From: CAYTLW01 sp964438735
Lineage (GTDB): Bacteria > Myxococcota_A > UBA9042
Direction: 5' to 3'
Assembly (NCBI GenBank): GCA_964438735.1
Contig: CAYTLW010000040.1
Location: forward strand, 1-57,696
DNA: 57,696 nt
The position numbers and the translations under genes are program-made. Shown here one piece after another: positions 27,832 to 35,861 of this stretch; position 1 is the stretch's first letter; each line of letters begins with the position of its first letter. Below the pieces are notes generated by a model. That model worked only from the letters and a program-made list of their open reading frames with translations, searched no databases and was not told the origin of the DNA.

Positions 27832-28759
27832 AAGCGGCCAGGCGGTCGAAGTCGACACGCTGGCGCAGGAAGGCGTCCACGCGCAGGTGGACCAGCTCCG
27901 GAAACTCGATCATCGCGAAGTGGGTGCCGGACGGGATGACCGTCAACTCGGCGCCCAGCTCCTCCGCCGTGCGGCGGCACTCATCGACCGTGGTGAAGGG
28001 ATCCTTGCTGCCGGTGAGCAGCAACATGGGCACGTCGATCGCGGGCAGGTCCATCTCAGCGCAGTACTCGCCCAGGGCATACAAGGTGGCGGTCAACGCC
28101 GCCGGCGCGGTGCGCGCAAGGTCGGCCGCCAGCTCGCCGAAGCGACGACCATCGATGGTCTCGCCGACGATGCCCAGCAGGCGCATCAGGTCCAGCACCA
28201 GGCCGCGACGCAGGATGCGCTGCAACAGCGGGGGGAAGTCGGACACGCCCATGGCCGCCACCTCGGCCGCCTTGAGCAGGATGGGCGCGGTCCCCGCCAG
28301 CGGTCCCAGCAGCGGCTCCAAGAGGCGCTGGAAGGGGCGCCCCCATGTACCCGCCAGCGAGATCACGCCCAGAAGACGGTCTGGCTGCGAACGCGCGCAC
28401 TCCAACGCCACCCTGGCGCCCATGGACCAGCCGATGGCCACAGCGCGGTCGATCTCGAAGTGATCGAGCACCAGCGCCAGATCCTGCGCGTGGCGTTCGA
28501 CCCGCTGATCGCGGCGGATGCCATCGGTGGAGGCAAACAAGCCGCGATAATCCCAGGCCACCACCCGATGCCAGGGCGCGAAGTCGTCGATCAACAACCG
28601 AAAGGCGTCCACATCACCGCATAAACCGCCGACCAGGATCAGGGTCGGTCCGGGTCCGCTACCGGCTTCGTAGACCGCCAGGTCGGCGCCGTCCGGGGTC
28701 CGCAAGCGGCCGTGGCGCAGGGGAGTGGTCGGTGGATTGGGCGTAGCTCTGGCTGCCAT
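27830..28759 (-). CDS. Alpha/beta-hydrolase fold protein
   Basis: A 309-residue alpha/beta hydrolase. The oxyanion region GGLCGD follows the first strands, the nucleophile elbow is GWSMGA (Ser), the acid is the Asp in LLTGSKDPF and the base the His in SGTHFAMIEFPE, so the catalytic triad is complete. Proteins of this form include esterases, lactonases and C-C hydrolases; substrate is not readable. No signal peptide is seen. It starts 12 bases after the stop of the D-aminoacyl-tRNA deacylase gene and may share its transcript. Confidence 0.85.
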   Translation of the reverse strand: MAARATPNPPTTPLRHGRLRTPDGADLAVYEAGSGPGPTLILVGGLCGDVDAFRLLIDDFAPWHRVVAWDYRGLFASTDGIRRDQRVERHAQDLALVLDHFEIDRAVAIGWSMGARVALECARSQPDRLLGVISLAGTWGRPFQRLLEPLLGPLAGTAPILLKAAEVAAMGVSDFPPLLQRILRRGLVLDLMRLLGIVGETIDGRRFGELAADLARTAPAALTATLYALGEYCAEMDLPAIDVPMLLLTGSKDPFTTVDECRRTAEELGAELTVIPSGTHFAMIEFPELVHLRVDAFLRQRVDFDRLAA

Positions 28760-28771
28760 GATGCAAACACC

Positions 28772-29221
28772 TCAGAACGCTTTCTTACTGTCGATGAGGA
28801 TGGTCACCGGGCCATCGTTGCACAATCGGACCTGCATGTCGGCGGCGAAGACGCCCTCGGCCACGGTGAGGCCACGGGCACGCAGGCGCTGGCAGACGGC
28901 GGAGACCATGGCCGCAGCCTTTTCGGGCTCCATGGCGGCCATGAAAGAGGGGCGCTTGCCCCGACGCACGTCGCCGTGGAGGGTGAACTGGCTGATTACC
29001 AGCACCTGCCCGCCGACGCTGTCCACCGCCAGGTTCATGCGCTGGGCATCGTCGGGAAAGATGCGCAAGCCCGCGATCTTGTCCTCGACGATCGCCACAT
29101 CCCGCTCCACATCGTCCTGCCCCACGGAGAGCAGGACGCACAATCCGGGGCCGATCTGACCGACCACGACACCATCGACGGTAACCGAGGCCTCACTGAC
29201 TCGCTGGACCACTGCGCGCAT
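28772..29221 (-). CDS. dtd: D-aminoacyl-tRNA deacylase
   Basis: A 149-residue Dtd, the usual length. The enzyme removes D-amino acids (and glycine from tRNA-Ala) wrongly attached to tRNA. The N-terminus MRAVVQRVSEASVTVDG, the catalytic-pocket motif SQFTLHGDVRRGKRPSF and the cross-subunit GP motif (NDGPVTILID) are all present. ATG 29221 gives the canonical N-terminus. The upstream neighbour is divergent, and the alpha/beta hydrolase follows on the same strand. Confidence 0.95.
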   Translation of the reverse strand: MRAVVQRVSEASVTVDGVVVGQIGPGLCVLLSVGQDDVERDVAIVEDKIAGLRIFPDDAQRMNLAVDSVGGQVLVISQFTLHGDVRRGKRPSFMAAMEPEKAAAMVSAVCQRLRARGLTVAEGVFAADMQVRLCNDGPVTILIDSKKAF

Positions 29222-29378
29222 GGTGTCTCCCAATGCACCGACATCGCGCGAGGCTCGCTTGCGCCGCCCGCGCCATGCCCTCCATAATCCATGCCGCCCG
29301 GCTTGGCCAGACCACGGCCCCGCTCGCGGCCCCGTAGCCGTCTCGGCGACTCCGGGCTGGCCTGTCACGCGGAGCACC

Positions 29379-30554
29379 ATGCCCTTCGACCTCGCCCGAG
29401 CTGCCGCCCGCCTGCGCGCCCGCCACGGAGATCCATTTGGCTTCCGGCACGCCCTGCTGGACCTGCTCTTCGCCGCCGGTTGTGCCGTGAGCGAGCAGGC
29501 CGTGGCCCTGGAACATGGCGACGCGCTCTGCATCCGGGCGGCGGGCGCCAACGCACAGTCGCTGGACAACGAGCTGCTCGTGGTGGCTGTGGATCTGGAT
29601 CCGCCGCACCTTTCGGGCGTGGCCTCATCCATGGAGCGGCCCGCCCGCTGGCCCGCGTCATTGGCTTCGCTGGGCGGCCCGACCGTGGCCCTGGCCTGGA
29701 TCGCGGCCGTGCGCGCCCTGGTCAACAGCGATAGCAGCCGGCCGTGGCGAGCGCTTTACCTGCGCGGTCCGGCGTTGGGCCTGGGCGCCTACGTGCGTGG
29801 CGTGCTGGCGGAGGTGTCGCCGCGCACGGAGATGGTGCAGGTCGTGCCCTCCATCCCGGTCGATAGCGATGGCGACGGGGCACCGTGCGACCTGGTGCGC
29901 CTGGACCTGGTGCGTTCGCGCAACGTGTGGCGCTTTCCCGCATGCGATCTCAGTTACGCGCTGACCGGCAACGCCACCTGGGCCGACGCCCTCAGCCGAC
30001 TCCAGGGCACCATCGATAGCCTGGGCCGCGATGCCGCCTGGACCCTGCACGATGTGCACCTGTACCACGCAGACGAGGCGCTGCTGGCCGCCGTGCTGCG
30101 AACCTCCGTGCCGCTCACGCAGACGCCGGATGGGTTCACCGCCACCGAGGTCGACGCCGGCCAACGCCTGATGTTCCCCGTCAACGACGCCCTGTCTGCC
30201 CTTGGTCCGCTGAGCGACAAGCTGGCGCTGGCCTGGGGCGACGCCCTGCTGCGACCGGTGCACATGCATGTCTTGCCCGACGGGCTGCGCGTCTACGCGG
30301 TGACCCCGGTGCCGACACGCGCGCCCACGCTGCCGACCCGCGCTGGCAACCTCACCGCATCCTGGCAGGTCGAACCCCTGGCGATACCACCTTCGCTGGC
30401 GGTGCTGCCGCTGGCCGTATCCGAGCGCGAGCGCCTGGGCCCGGTACCGCCCGGTGCCGCTGCGGGCGGCGCGGTGGTGTGGCAGTTCCCCACCCTGGTC
30501 GACGATGGCGAGCTGGCTGGGGTGACCCGCGCGCTGGCCAACGTGCTGACCTGA
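29379..30554 (+). CDS. Hypothetical protein
   Basis: A 391-residue protein with no signal peptide, membrane segment or clear motif. It begins with a helical region (FDLARAAARLRARHGD), has a hydrophobic ELLVVAVDLDPP strand and a long beta-rich C-terminal half. Some lines (LYLRGPALGLGAYVRGVLAEVSP, VQVVPSIPVD) faintly recall M20-type peptidases, but the metal ligands are not seen, so a degenerate relative is only a guess. ATG 29379 is chosen because GGAG lies 5 bases upstream and coding character starts there. The FAD dehydrogenase gene begins 18 bases after its stop, suggesting co-transcription. Confidence 0.55.
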   Translation: MPFDLARAAARLRARHGDPFGFRHALLDLLFAAGCAVSEQAVALEHGDALCIRAAGANAQSLDNELLVVAVDLDPPHLSGVASSMERPARWPASLASLGGPTVALAWIAAVRALVNSDSSRPWRALYLRGPALGLGAYVRGVLAEVSPRTEMVQVVPSIPVDSDGDGAPCDLVRLDLVRSRNVWRFPACDLSYALTGNATWADALSRLQGTIDSLGRDAAWTLHDVHLYHADEALLAAVLRTSVPLTQTPDGFTATEVDAGQRLMFPVNDALSALGPLSDKLALAWGDALLRPVHMHVLPDGLRVYAVTPVPTRAPTLPTRAGNLTASWQVEPLAIPPSLAVLPLAVSERERLGPVPPGAAAGGAVVWQFPTLVDDGELAGVTRALANVLT

Positions 30555-30572
30555 GCCTGCGACGCCCCCACC

Positions 30573-32246
30573 ATGCACACCGTCGTCCTGCGTCTGCCGG
30601 TGGCCGCCGACAGCGCGCCCGACGGTGATCATCCGAAGCTGAGAGAGCTGGCAGCGGTCGCCGCCGGCATCGCCGAAGAGGACATCGCCCTGGTGGTCCT
30701 GCGGCGGCGCTCACTGGACGCGCGCCGGCGCCGAAAACCCCACTGGGTGCTGCGCTGCGAGGTCTTCGACCGCCACGAGCGACCGCCAGATCTGACCCTG
30801 CCGCCTGTGATCCGCCCGCGCCACCTGGCCCGGCCGCACGGGGACCTGCAACCGATCATCATCGGCATGGGCCCGGCGGGCTTGTTCGCCGCGCTCGCAT
30901 TTGCTGACTGCGGCGTCGCCTGCACCATCATCGAGCGCGGCGCAGCGGTGGAAGCGCGCAATCTGCACGTGCGCGACCTGCGGGTCGCCGGCCGGTTGGA
31001 GCCCGAGTCCAACCTCTGCTACGGCGAAGGCGGCGCCGGGACCTACTCCGACGGCAAGCTCTACACCCGATCGCGCAGCCCGCGGGTGCGCGAGGTCTAC
31101 GAGCGGCTGGTCGCGTTGGGCATCAGCGAGCGCATCCTGGTGGACGCCCATCCCCACGTGGGCACCAACCGGCTGATCCCCATGATGAGCGTGCTGCGCG
31201 CGGCCCTGCGCGAGGCCGGACACACCCTGCTCTTCGACGCCCGGGTGGACGACCTGGTGGTCCGCGATCGGGCGGCGGGTGCGGAGGTCATCGGTGTTCG
31301 CCTGGCCGACGGGCGCGAGCTGAGCGGCGGCCCGGTGATCCTGGCGGCCGGGCACTCGGCGCGCGACACGTACCTGATGCTGGCCCGCCATGGGGTCGCC
31401 ATGGCCGCCAAACCCCTGGCCATTGGCGCCCGCGTCGAGCATCCCCAGGGCCTGATCGACCAGGCCCAACTGGGCCAACTGGCGGGGCACCCGGCCATCG
31501 GCGCGGCGGAGTACTTCGTCTCCCAACGGGTGGCCACAGATCGCGGCCCCCGCGGCGTCTACAGCTTCTGCATGTGTCCGGGCGGCTTCGTGCTGCCGAC
31601 ACCCACCGTGCTCGAGCACCTGAATGTCAACGGCATGAGCAACGCCGGCCGCGGCGGACGCTTCGCCAACGCCGCGCTGGTGGTCCAGGTGGGCGTCGAC
31701 GACCTGCACCTGGCGCAACCAGGCGACCTGGACGACCACCCGCTCTACGGCCGACACGTGGCCGACGGCGCCCTGATCGGCCTGGCCCTGCAATCGACGC
31801 TGGAGCAGCGTGCCTACAGCGCCGGCGGCGGCGGCTACGTGGCACCAGCCCAACGCCTCGTGGACTTCGTCGGTGGTCGCGAGCCCGGCGCCCTGCCGGC
31901 GCGCAGCAGCTATCGACCGGGCTTGAAGGCCGCCGACCTGGCACAGGTCCTGCCGCCCGCTCTGGTCGGCGCCTTGAGTCGCGGCGCCAGGCAGATCGAG
32001 CGTCGGCAGTTGCGCGGCTATCTCAGCGACGAGGCCGTGATCATGGGCGTCGAGACCACCACCTCGTCGCCGGTGCGCGTCCTGCGCGGCGACGATCGTT
32101 GCAGCATCAGCCACGCAGGCCTCTGGCCCTGCGCCGAGGGGGCCGGCTACGCGGGCGGCATCGTCTCCAGCGCCATCGACGGCCTGGATACGGCCGACGC
32201 CATCCTGCGCCGGCACGGACTGGACCTGGACGAGGCTCGGGCATGA
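30573..32246 (+). CDS. FAD-dependent dehydrogenase of the COG2509 type
   Basis: A 557-residue cytoplasmic flavoprotein. An N-terminal region of about 90 residues, rich in basic residues (RRRSLDARRRRKPHW), precedes a Rossmann FAD-binding motif GMGPAGLFAALAFADCG and IIERG. Family strings NLCYGEGGAGTYSDGKLYTR, AAGHSARDTYLML, FCMCPGGFV and GAGYAGGIVSSAIDG fit the uncharacterised FAD-dependent dehydrogenases. Physiological substrate is unknown. Its stop overlaps the ATG of the YkgJ-type gene (ATGA), suggesting paired function in redox or metal chemistry. Confidence 0.85.
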   Translation: MHTVVLRLPVAADSAPDGDHPKLRELAAVAAGIAEEDIALVVLRRRSLDARRRRKPHWVLRCEVFDRHERPPDLTLPPVIRPRHLARPHGDLQPIIIGMGPAGLFAALAFADCGVACTIIERGAAVEARNLHVRDLRVAGRLEPESNLCYGEGGAGTYSDGKLYTRSRSPRVREVYERLVALGISERILVDAHPHVGTNRLIPMMSVLRAALREAGHTLLFDARVDDLVVRDRAAGAEVIGVRLADGRELSGGPVILAAGHSARDTYLMLARHGVAMAAKPLAIGARVEHPQGLIDQAQLGQLAGHPAIGAAEYFVSQRVATDRGPRGVYSFCMCPGGFVLPTPTVLEHLNVNGMSNAGRGGRFANAALVVQVGVDDLHLAQPGDLDDHPLYGRHVADGALIGLALQSTLEQRAYSAGGGGYVAPAQRLVDFVGGREPGALPARSSYRPGLKAADLAQVLPPALVGALSRGARQIERRQLRGYLSDEAVIMGVETTTSSPVRVLRGDDRCSISHAGLWPCAEGAGYAGGIVSSAIDGLDTADAILRRHGLDLDEARA

Positions 32247-32851
32247 GCGGTGAGCTCGACGTATGCCTGGCCGACCTGGCCGAGCTGCATGGGCGAGTCG
32301 ATCGCCGCTTCGAGACCACGCTGGCCGCGGTGGGCCAGCCACCGGGCTGCGCCGCCGGCTGCAACGCCTGCTGTGTGGACGGGCTGACTGTGTGGCAGGT
32401 GGAGGCCACCGCCATCATTCGTTGGCTGGCCGCCCGAGCCGCAGAGGGAGCCCCTCCACTTCGTCCGCAGGCCCCCGGTCGCTGCGTCTTCCTGGTCGAG
32501 GAGCGCTGCGCGATCTACCCGGTCCGTCCCTACGTCTGCCGCTCCCAGGGTGCGGTGCTGCGCTGGCACGAGGTAGCAGAATCGTCCTCTGGCGATGACT
32601 CCTGGCATGGCGACGACGGCGAGGCTGGCGCAGATCCGACCATCGAACGCCGCGATACCTGTCCTGAACATCTGCACGAGGTGGATCTGCAAAGCCTGCC
32701 CGAATCGGCCCTGTTCACCATTGGCCCGGCGGAATCGGAGCTGGTGATGCTGGCGGCCCGGGAGCTGGCGATCGGCGGCGGTCGCGGCCTGCCTGAGCGG
32801 GTGGCGCTGCGCGATCTCGCGCTGGCCTGGGCGCAGGAGCCGTCGACGTAG
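32243..32851 (+). CDS. YkgJ-family cysteine-cluster protein
   Basis: A 202-residue protein with the clustered cysteines of the YkgJ family: GCAAGCNACCVDG near residue 33 and, after a spacer, GRCVFLVEERCAIYPVRPYVCRSQG. The family is thought to bind zinc or an iron-sulfur cluster. A second part contains an acidic spacer and RRDTCPEHL, adding another cysteine. The start ATG 32243 overlaps the preceding gene's stop. No membrane segment is present. It converges on the HD-domain gene with 30 bases between stops. Confidence 0.8.
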   Translation: MSGELDVCLADLAELHGRVDRRFETTLAAVGQPPGCAAGCNACCVDGLTVWQVEATAIIRWLAARAAEGAPPLRPQAPGRCVFLVEERCAIYPVRPYVCRSQGAVLRWHEVAESSSGDDSWHGDDGEAGADPTIERRDTCPEHLHEVDLQSLPESALFTIGPAESELVMLAARELAIGGGRGLPERVALRDLALAWAQEPST

Positions 32852-32881
32852 AATCCACCTGGCCAGGCGACGTTTTGAGCG

Positions 32882-34258
32882 TCAACCGCCGCCGGACGCG
32901 AGCGGTCGTTGGCCCGCAGTCAGCAATTCCGGTCGTCGCTCCGTCACGTGACCGAGGTATTGCTCGGCGTCCAAGCCACCGGCGATCGCCCCGGCCTCGA
33001 CCTCGTCCTCCAACCAGCGCTGGATCCGGCCCAGCCAGGGGCCACCGGGTCGGCCCGTGCGTTCCATGACCAACAGGCCAAAGCCCTTGGGCAGCGGCGG
33101 CACGCGGGCGTCGTCCTGCACGATCTGGCGGATTCGAGCACGGAGTTCAGCGGCCAGGGTGCGCACTTCCTTGATGCGCCAGGCCCGCTTGGTGGTGTAG
33201 TCGCTCTGCGAAAAGGCGATCACATCATCGAGCGCGTCGCCCATATCGCGAACCAGGCGGCGCACGGCGCTGTCGGTCCACTCGGTGGAGTAGACATTGG
33301 CCCGGGCGTGGTTGGCGATGATGTATTCGGTCCGCTGTCGCAGCGTCGGCTCGAGGCCGAAGCGGGCGGCGACGCCGACCATCAACGAGGCGCCCATCTC
33401 CTCGTGGCGGAAGAAATGCACCCGGCCGCGAGCGTTGATGGTGCGTGTCCACACCTTGCCGGTGTCGTGCATCAGCGCGGCCCAGCGCACGGCGAGATTC
33501 TGGGGGCACTTGTCGACCACCTGCAGGGTGTGATCCCAGATGTCCTTGTGATGCACCGGCAGGCAGGTCTCGTGGAAGCCGACCATGGCGCAGATCTCGG
33601 GAATCATCAGCTGCAAGGCCCGCACATCGTGCAGAAAACGAAGGCCTATGCTGGCCCGGCAGGCGAGCAGGAGGCGATTGAAGTGACGGCGCCAGACAGC
33701 GCGATCCAGGCCCAGAACGTGGCCGGATTCACGCTGCGCGGCGCGCACGATCTCCTGCCCGGGGACCAGGTTCGTGGTGGCGGCCCAGGTGCCGATCTGC
33801 AGAATTCGGGCGGCATCCCGGCGCAACAACGAGCGCGGCTCCTGGCACAACACCAGGCGGCCAGCGTCGATCGCGGGCAGGGCGTCGTGCGGATCGTGAA
33901 CCTCGCCATCGGCGTCTACGGCCAACGTCCAGGCGCGAATCGGCGGCGCATAGTCCAGGCCAGTGAGCGCCTCCGCGGCCGTCTGGTGCTCGCATTCGGG
34001 GTCCAACTCGATCCAACGCAAGGCGATCGGGGCCGGCGTGTCGATCTCGGCCAGGAGTCGCTCGGCGGCCGCACGATCGCCCGACCAGGCCGCCAGCTCA
34101 CAGCCATGATCGACCGGCAGGGGCACCGCGCGGGCCAGGGAGAGTGCGGCGGGTCCGATCGCCGCCGCCTCGACGCCCGCCTTGCGCAGCGTAAGCAGCG
34201 TCTCGGCCAGCCATTCAGGCCGACTTGCGGGAAGTGGAGGGGTGCTGCGCCTGGGCAT
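32882..34258 (-). CDS. HD-domain protein related to CCA-adding/poly(A) polymerases
   Basis: A 458-residue protein whose middle and C-terminal parts look like the RNA-binding and HD regions of bacterial CCA tRNA nucleotidyltransferases: DPHDALPAIDAGRL, RDAARILQIGTWAA, then HHKDIWDHTLQVVDKCP with ALMHDTGK and HFFRHEEMGASL. The HD motif suggests a metal-dependent phosphohydrolase. The N-terminal nucleotidyltransferase catalytic signature (GGxxRD with DxD) is not visible in the first 130 residues, so polymerase activity is doubtful. ATG 34258 is chosen for family-like length; an in-frame upstream start adds 28 implausible residues. A split division of work with a true CCA enzyme elsewhere is possible. 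Confidence 0.72.
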   Translation of the reverse strand: MPRRSTPPLPASRPEWLAETLLTLRKAGVEAAAIGPAALSLARAVPLPVDHGCELAAWSGDRAAAERLLAEIDTPAPIALRWIELDPECEHQTAAEALTGLDYAPPIRAWTLAVDADGEVHDPHDALPAIDAGRLVLCQEPRSLLRRDAARILQIGTWAATTNLVPGQEIVRAAQRESGHVLGLDRAVWRRHFNRLLLACRASIGLRFLHDVRALQLMIPEICAMVGFHETCLPVHHKDIWDHTLQVVDKCPQNLAVRWAALMHDTGKVWTRTINARGRVHFFRHEEMGASLMVGVAARFGLEPTLRQRTEYIIANHARANVYSTEWTDSAVRRLVRDMGDALDDVIAFSQSDYTTKRAWRIKEVRTLAAELRARIRQIVQDDARVPPLPKGFGLLVMERTGRPGGPWLGRIQRWLEDEVEAGAIAGGLDAEQYLGHVTERRPELLTAGQRPLASGGG

Positions 34259-34408
34259 GATTTGCGCTCGTCCGTGTGCCCATCCACCAGTGAAGGGCCC
34301 GTTGCGCCATGTAGCGGCGGGACCGGGAGGCGTCAAGCGCAATGTCGCCGGTGCGAGTCCGCGCGCACAAATGTTGACGGCGGCGACGGCCGATGCATCG
34401 CCTTTCTG

Positions 34409-34437
34409 TTGACAGTGCCTGCGCCGGTTGGTACCAA
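34409..34437 (+). promoter_or_regulatory. Candidate promoter of the HGS-repeat gene
   Basis: A perfect -35 TTGACA (34409-34414) is followed after 17 bases by TACCAA (34432-34437), a weak -10. A start near 34445 would give a leader of about 140 bases before the ATG at 34583. No better -10 is seen between this point and the gene. Confidence 0.35.
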
Positions 34438-34514
34438 TGGATGCGGGATCTGTGATTCCGCAACTTGCAATCGATCTCCCCTCGGATGCGGATGGCCTGA
34501 TTTCTGGAGAGTGA
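34437..34514 (+). CDS. Possible 25-residue leader peptide
   Basis: A short open frame from ATG 34437 to TGA 34512-34514 lies in the region ahead of the HGS-repeat gene and would encode 25 residues beginning MDAGSVIPQLAIDL. It has no convincing ribosome site and overlaps the predicted promoter, so it may not be translated; it is recorded because the surrounding sequence has lower GC and no other explanation. Confidence 0.15.
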   Translation: MDAGSVIPQLAIDLPSDADGLISGE

Positions 34515-34582
34515 TTAACGACCGCCGATCGTCGTGGTCACTGTTGAAAGCGTTGCCAACGCGGTGGAGCCTAGGGGAAGCC

Positions 34583-34897
34583 ATGAAAAAGAAGACCCTG
34601 CCATCGGTGAAGAAGAATGTCGCTGACTTCCTTTCCAATGAGGAGGTCGCGATCAGCGACAAGCAGGAAGCGCGCGTCTCGACGTACCTGATGCTGTCCG
34701 AGGGTGACTCCGCGCTGAATGCGGGGGATGCCAGTCTCGGCGCTGAGCACTGCAGCCACGGCTCGCATGGCTCGCACGGGTCGCACGGGTCGCATGGGTC
34801 GCACGGCTCTCACGGGTCGCACGGCTCCCACGGGTCGCACGGCTCGCACGGGTCGCACGGCTCGCACGGGTCGCACGGATCGCACGGCTCCTGGTAG
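34583..34897 (+). CDS. His-Gly-Ser repeat peptide, candidate RiPP precursor (HxsA-like)
   Basis: A 104-residue peptide. Residues 1-58 look like a leader (MKKKTLPSVKKNVADFLSNE, then charged and helical, with GDASLGAEHCS before the repeats). Residues 59-103 are fifteen perfect His-Gly-Ser tripeptides and the chain ends in a single Trp. The Ser and Gly codons vary between synonymous forms while the peptide stays constant. His-Xaa-Ser repeat peptides (HxsA type) are known as presumed substrates of the radical-SAM enzymes HxsB/HxsC with HxsD; the KKNVADFL type of N-terminus also occurs in such precursors. None of those enzymes is in the window. AGGGGAAG lies 3-10 bases before ATG 34583. A metal-binding surface peptide is the alternative. 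Confidence 0.75.
   Translation: MKKKTLPSVKKNVADFLSNEEVAISDKQEARVSTYLMLSEGDSALNAGDASLGAEHCSHGSHGSHGSHGSHGSHGSHGSHGSHGSHGSHGSHGSHGSHGSHGSW
34757..34891 (+). repeat. Fifteen tandem 9-bp units encoding His-Gly-Ser
   Basis: Fifteen consecutive 9-base units of the form CAY-GGN-TCN. Several neighbouring units alternate GGG and GGC, giving an 18-base higher period in the second half. The array is fully within the peptide gene and in frame; expansion or contraction by slippage would keep the frame. Confidence 0.9.
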
Positions 34898-34937
34898 CCG
34901 CGCAGACGTACCGAGAATCAATGAGAAGATCATCCCA

Positions 34938-35540
34938 TCAGGGGTGGTCTTCTGTCGTTTTGGCTCGCTTCGGGACGTCTTCCACGCCCATCTCCCGCCG
35001 CAGGCATTTCAGCGCCAGGTGGTGAACCCGGCGGGCCTTGGCCTGAGACCAGCCGCGCTCGCGGGCGATGTCCACCAGGGTGCGATCCTCCCAATAATGC
35101 TCGCGTAGAACCATTCGATGGTCGCTGCGGAATGCGTGGTCGGCCCTGGCCAACGCCGCATGGAGCGCAGCCCGGGCCGTCAGGGGGCCTGAACGCGACT
35201 CGGGTTGTGGGCGCGCCTGGCGCACGCTCGCGCGGGTCCGCTGCAACCGTCGCTCGCGGCGCATGGTGTCCAGTGCCCGCCCGTTCATGCGGGGCCAGGC
35301 ATAGCTGATCAGCTTGTGGCCGCGCTCGGGATCGAACCGACGCGCCGCCTCCACCAGAGCCAGCAAGGCCTCGCCTTGCACATCGTCTCGCTGCCACCGA
35401 TCGAAGCATGTGCGGACCGCGATCGCCCGGGCCATGTAGACGTAACGTGCGGCATCCCCCCGCGGAATCCGCGGCGGGTCGTCCGGGTTCATGTTGGCGA
35501 GGGGGGATGAGGCGGCTGCGGCAGGGTGGTGATGGGTCAT
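34938..35540 (-). CDS. RNA polymerase sigma factor, sigma-70 family
   Basis: A 200-residue sigma factor. Region 2 is seen at about residues 30-100 (YVYMARAIAVRTCF, DDVQGEALLALVEAARRFDPERG, KLISYAWPRMNGRALDTMRRERR) and region 4 near the end (HRMVLREHYWEDRTLVDIARERGWSQAKARRVHHLALKCLRREM), whose helix-turn-helix reads the -35 element. Region 3 is short or missing, and no anti-sigma gene is adjacent. This places it near SigB/SigF/FliA-like or ECF-like alternative factors. ATG 35540 has GGAG 5 bases upstream; in-frame codons above it look non-coding. It converges on the HGS-repeat gene; a regulatory link is only suggested by position. Confidence 0.82.
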   Translation of the reverse strand: MTHHHPAAAASSPLANMNPDDPPRIPRGDAARYVYMARAIAVRTCFDRWQRDDVQGEALLALVEAARRFDPERGHKLISYAWPRMNGRALDTMRRERRLQRTRASVRQARPQPESRSGPLTARAALHAALARADHAFRSDHRMVLREHYWEDRTLVDIARERGWSQAKARRVHHLALKCLRREMGVEDVPKRAKTTEDHP

Positions 35541-35861
35541 CGAATCTCCAGGTATGAATGGGCGCCGGCGGGTCGGCGAGACGGCCCCTGTGATTGCAAG
35601 GCTGGTGCAAGCGGCTTCGGATGCCATGTATTCCGTTGATATTCATGCCGTTGGGTCCGGTCATGCCAGCCGACGTGAGCCCCACATGTGGGGCCGCGGG
35701 GCCCCAGGCGATTCGGGGTCCTCGCACCCCGGCTGGCAGGTCGGCGGCAGGCGTCGGGCAGGGGGTGGCGCCGGGCGGCCAATTCATTGACGGGTCGCCG
35801 ACCGCTACTAAGGTCGATGGTGACCCGCACGACGCCCTGCGGGCAGTCTTTGGAGGCGATA
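35541..35861. other. Intergenic region between divergent sigma and transpeptidase genes
   Basis: About 320 bases with no plausible gene. It contains TTGACGGGTCG at 35787-35797, identical to the -35 region of the lipoprotein promoter at 49966, but the only -10-like TACTAA (35806-35811) is 13 bases away, too close for a standard promoter. A short GGGGCC-rich palindromic stretch lies near 35690-35710. Confidence 0.4.

Larger units (their letters stand above)
34259..34582. other. Intergenic region upstream of the HGS-repeat gene
   Basis: About 324 bases between divergent genes. It is less GC-rich than its surroundings and holds a consensus -35 TTGACA and a 25-codon open frame (34437-34514), both listed separately. 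No RNA gene or strong hairpin was recognised. Confidence 0.5.

Noticed and set aside
32852..32881. Terminator at the CCTGGCCAGG palindrome between convergent genes
   Set aside because: The ten bases leave no loop, so a hairpin is unlikely; the T run after it is only four bases.
32909..34582. Extension of the HGS-repeat gene upstream by over 550 codons
   Set aside because: It is antisense to the HD-domain gene and lacks a start signal; ATG 34583 has a good ribosome site and a leader-like N-terminus.
34757..34891. CRISPR-like or minisatellite array
   Set aside because: Units of 9 bases without spacers, in frame within a gene with synonymous variation; it is a coding repeat.
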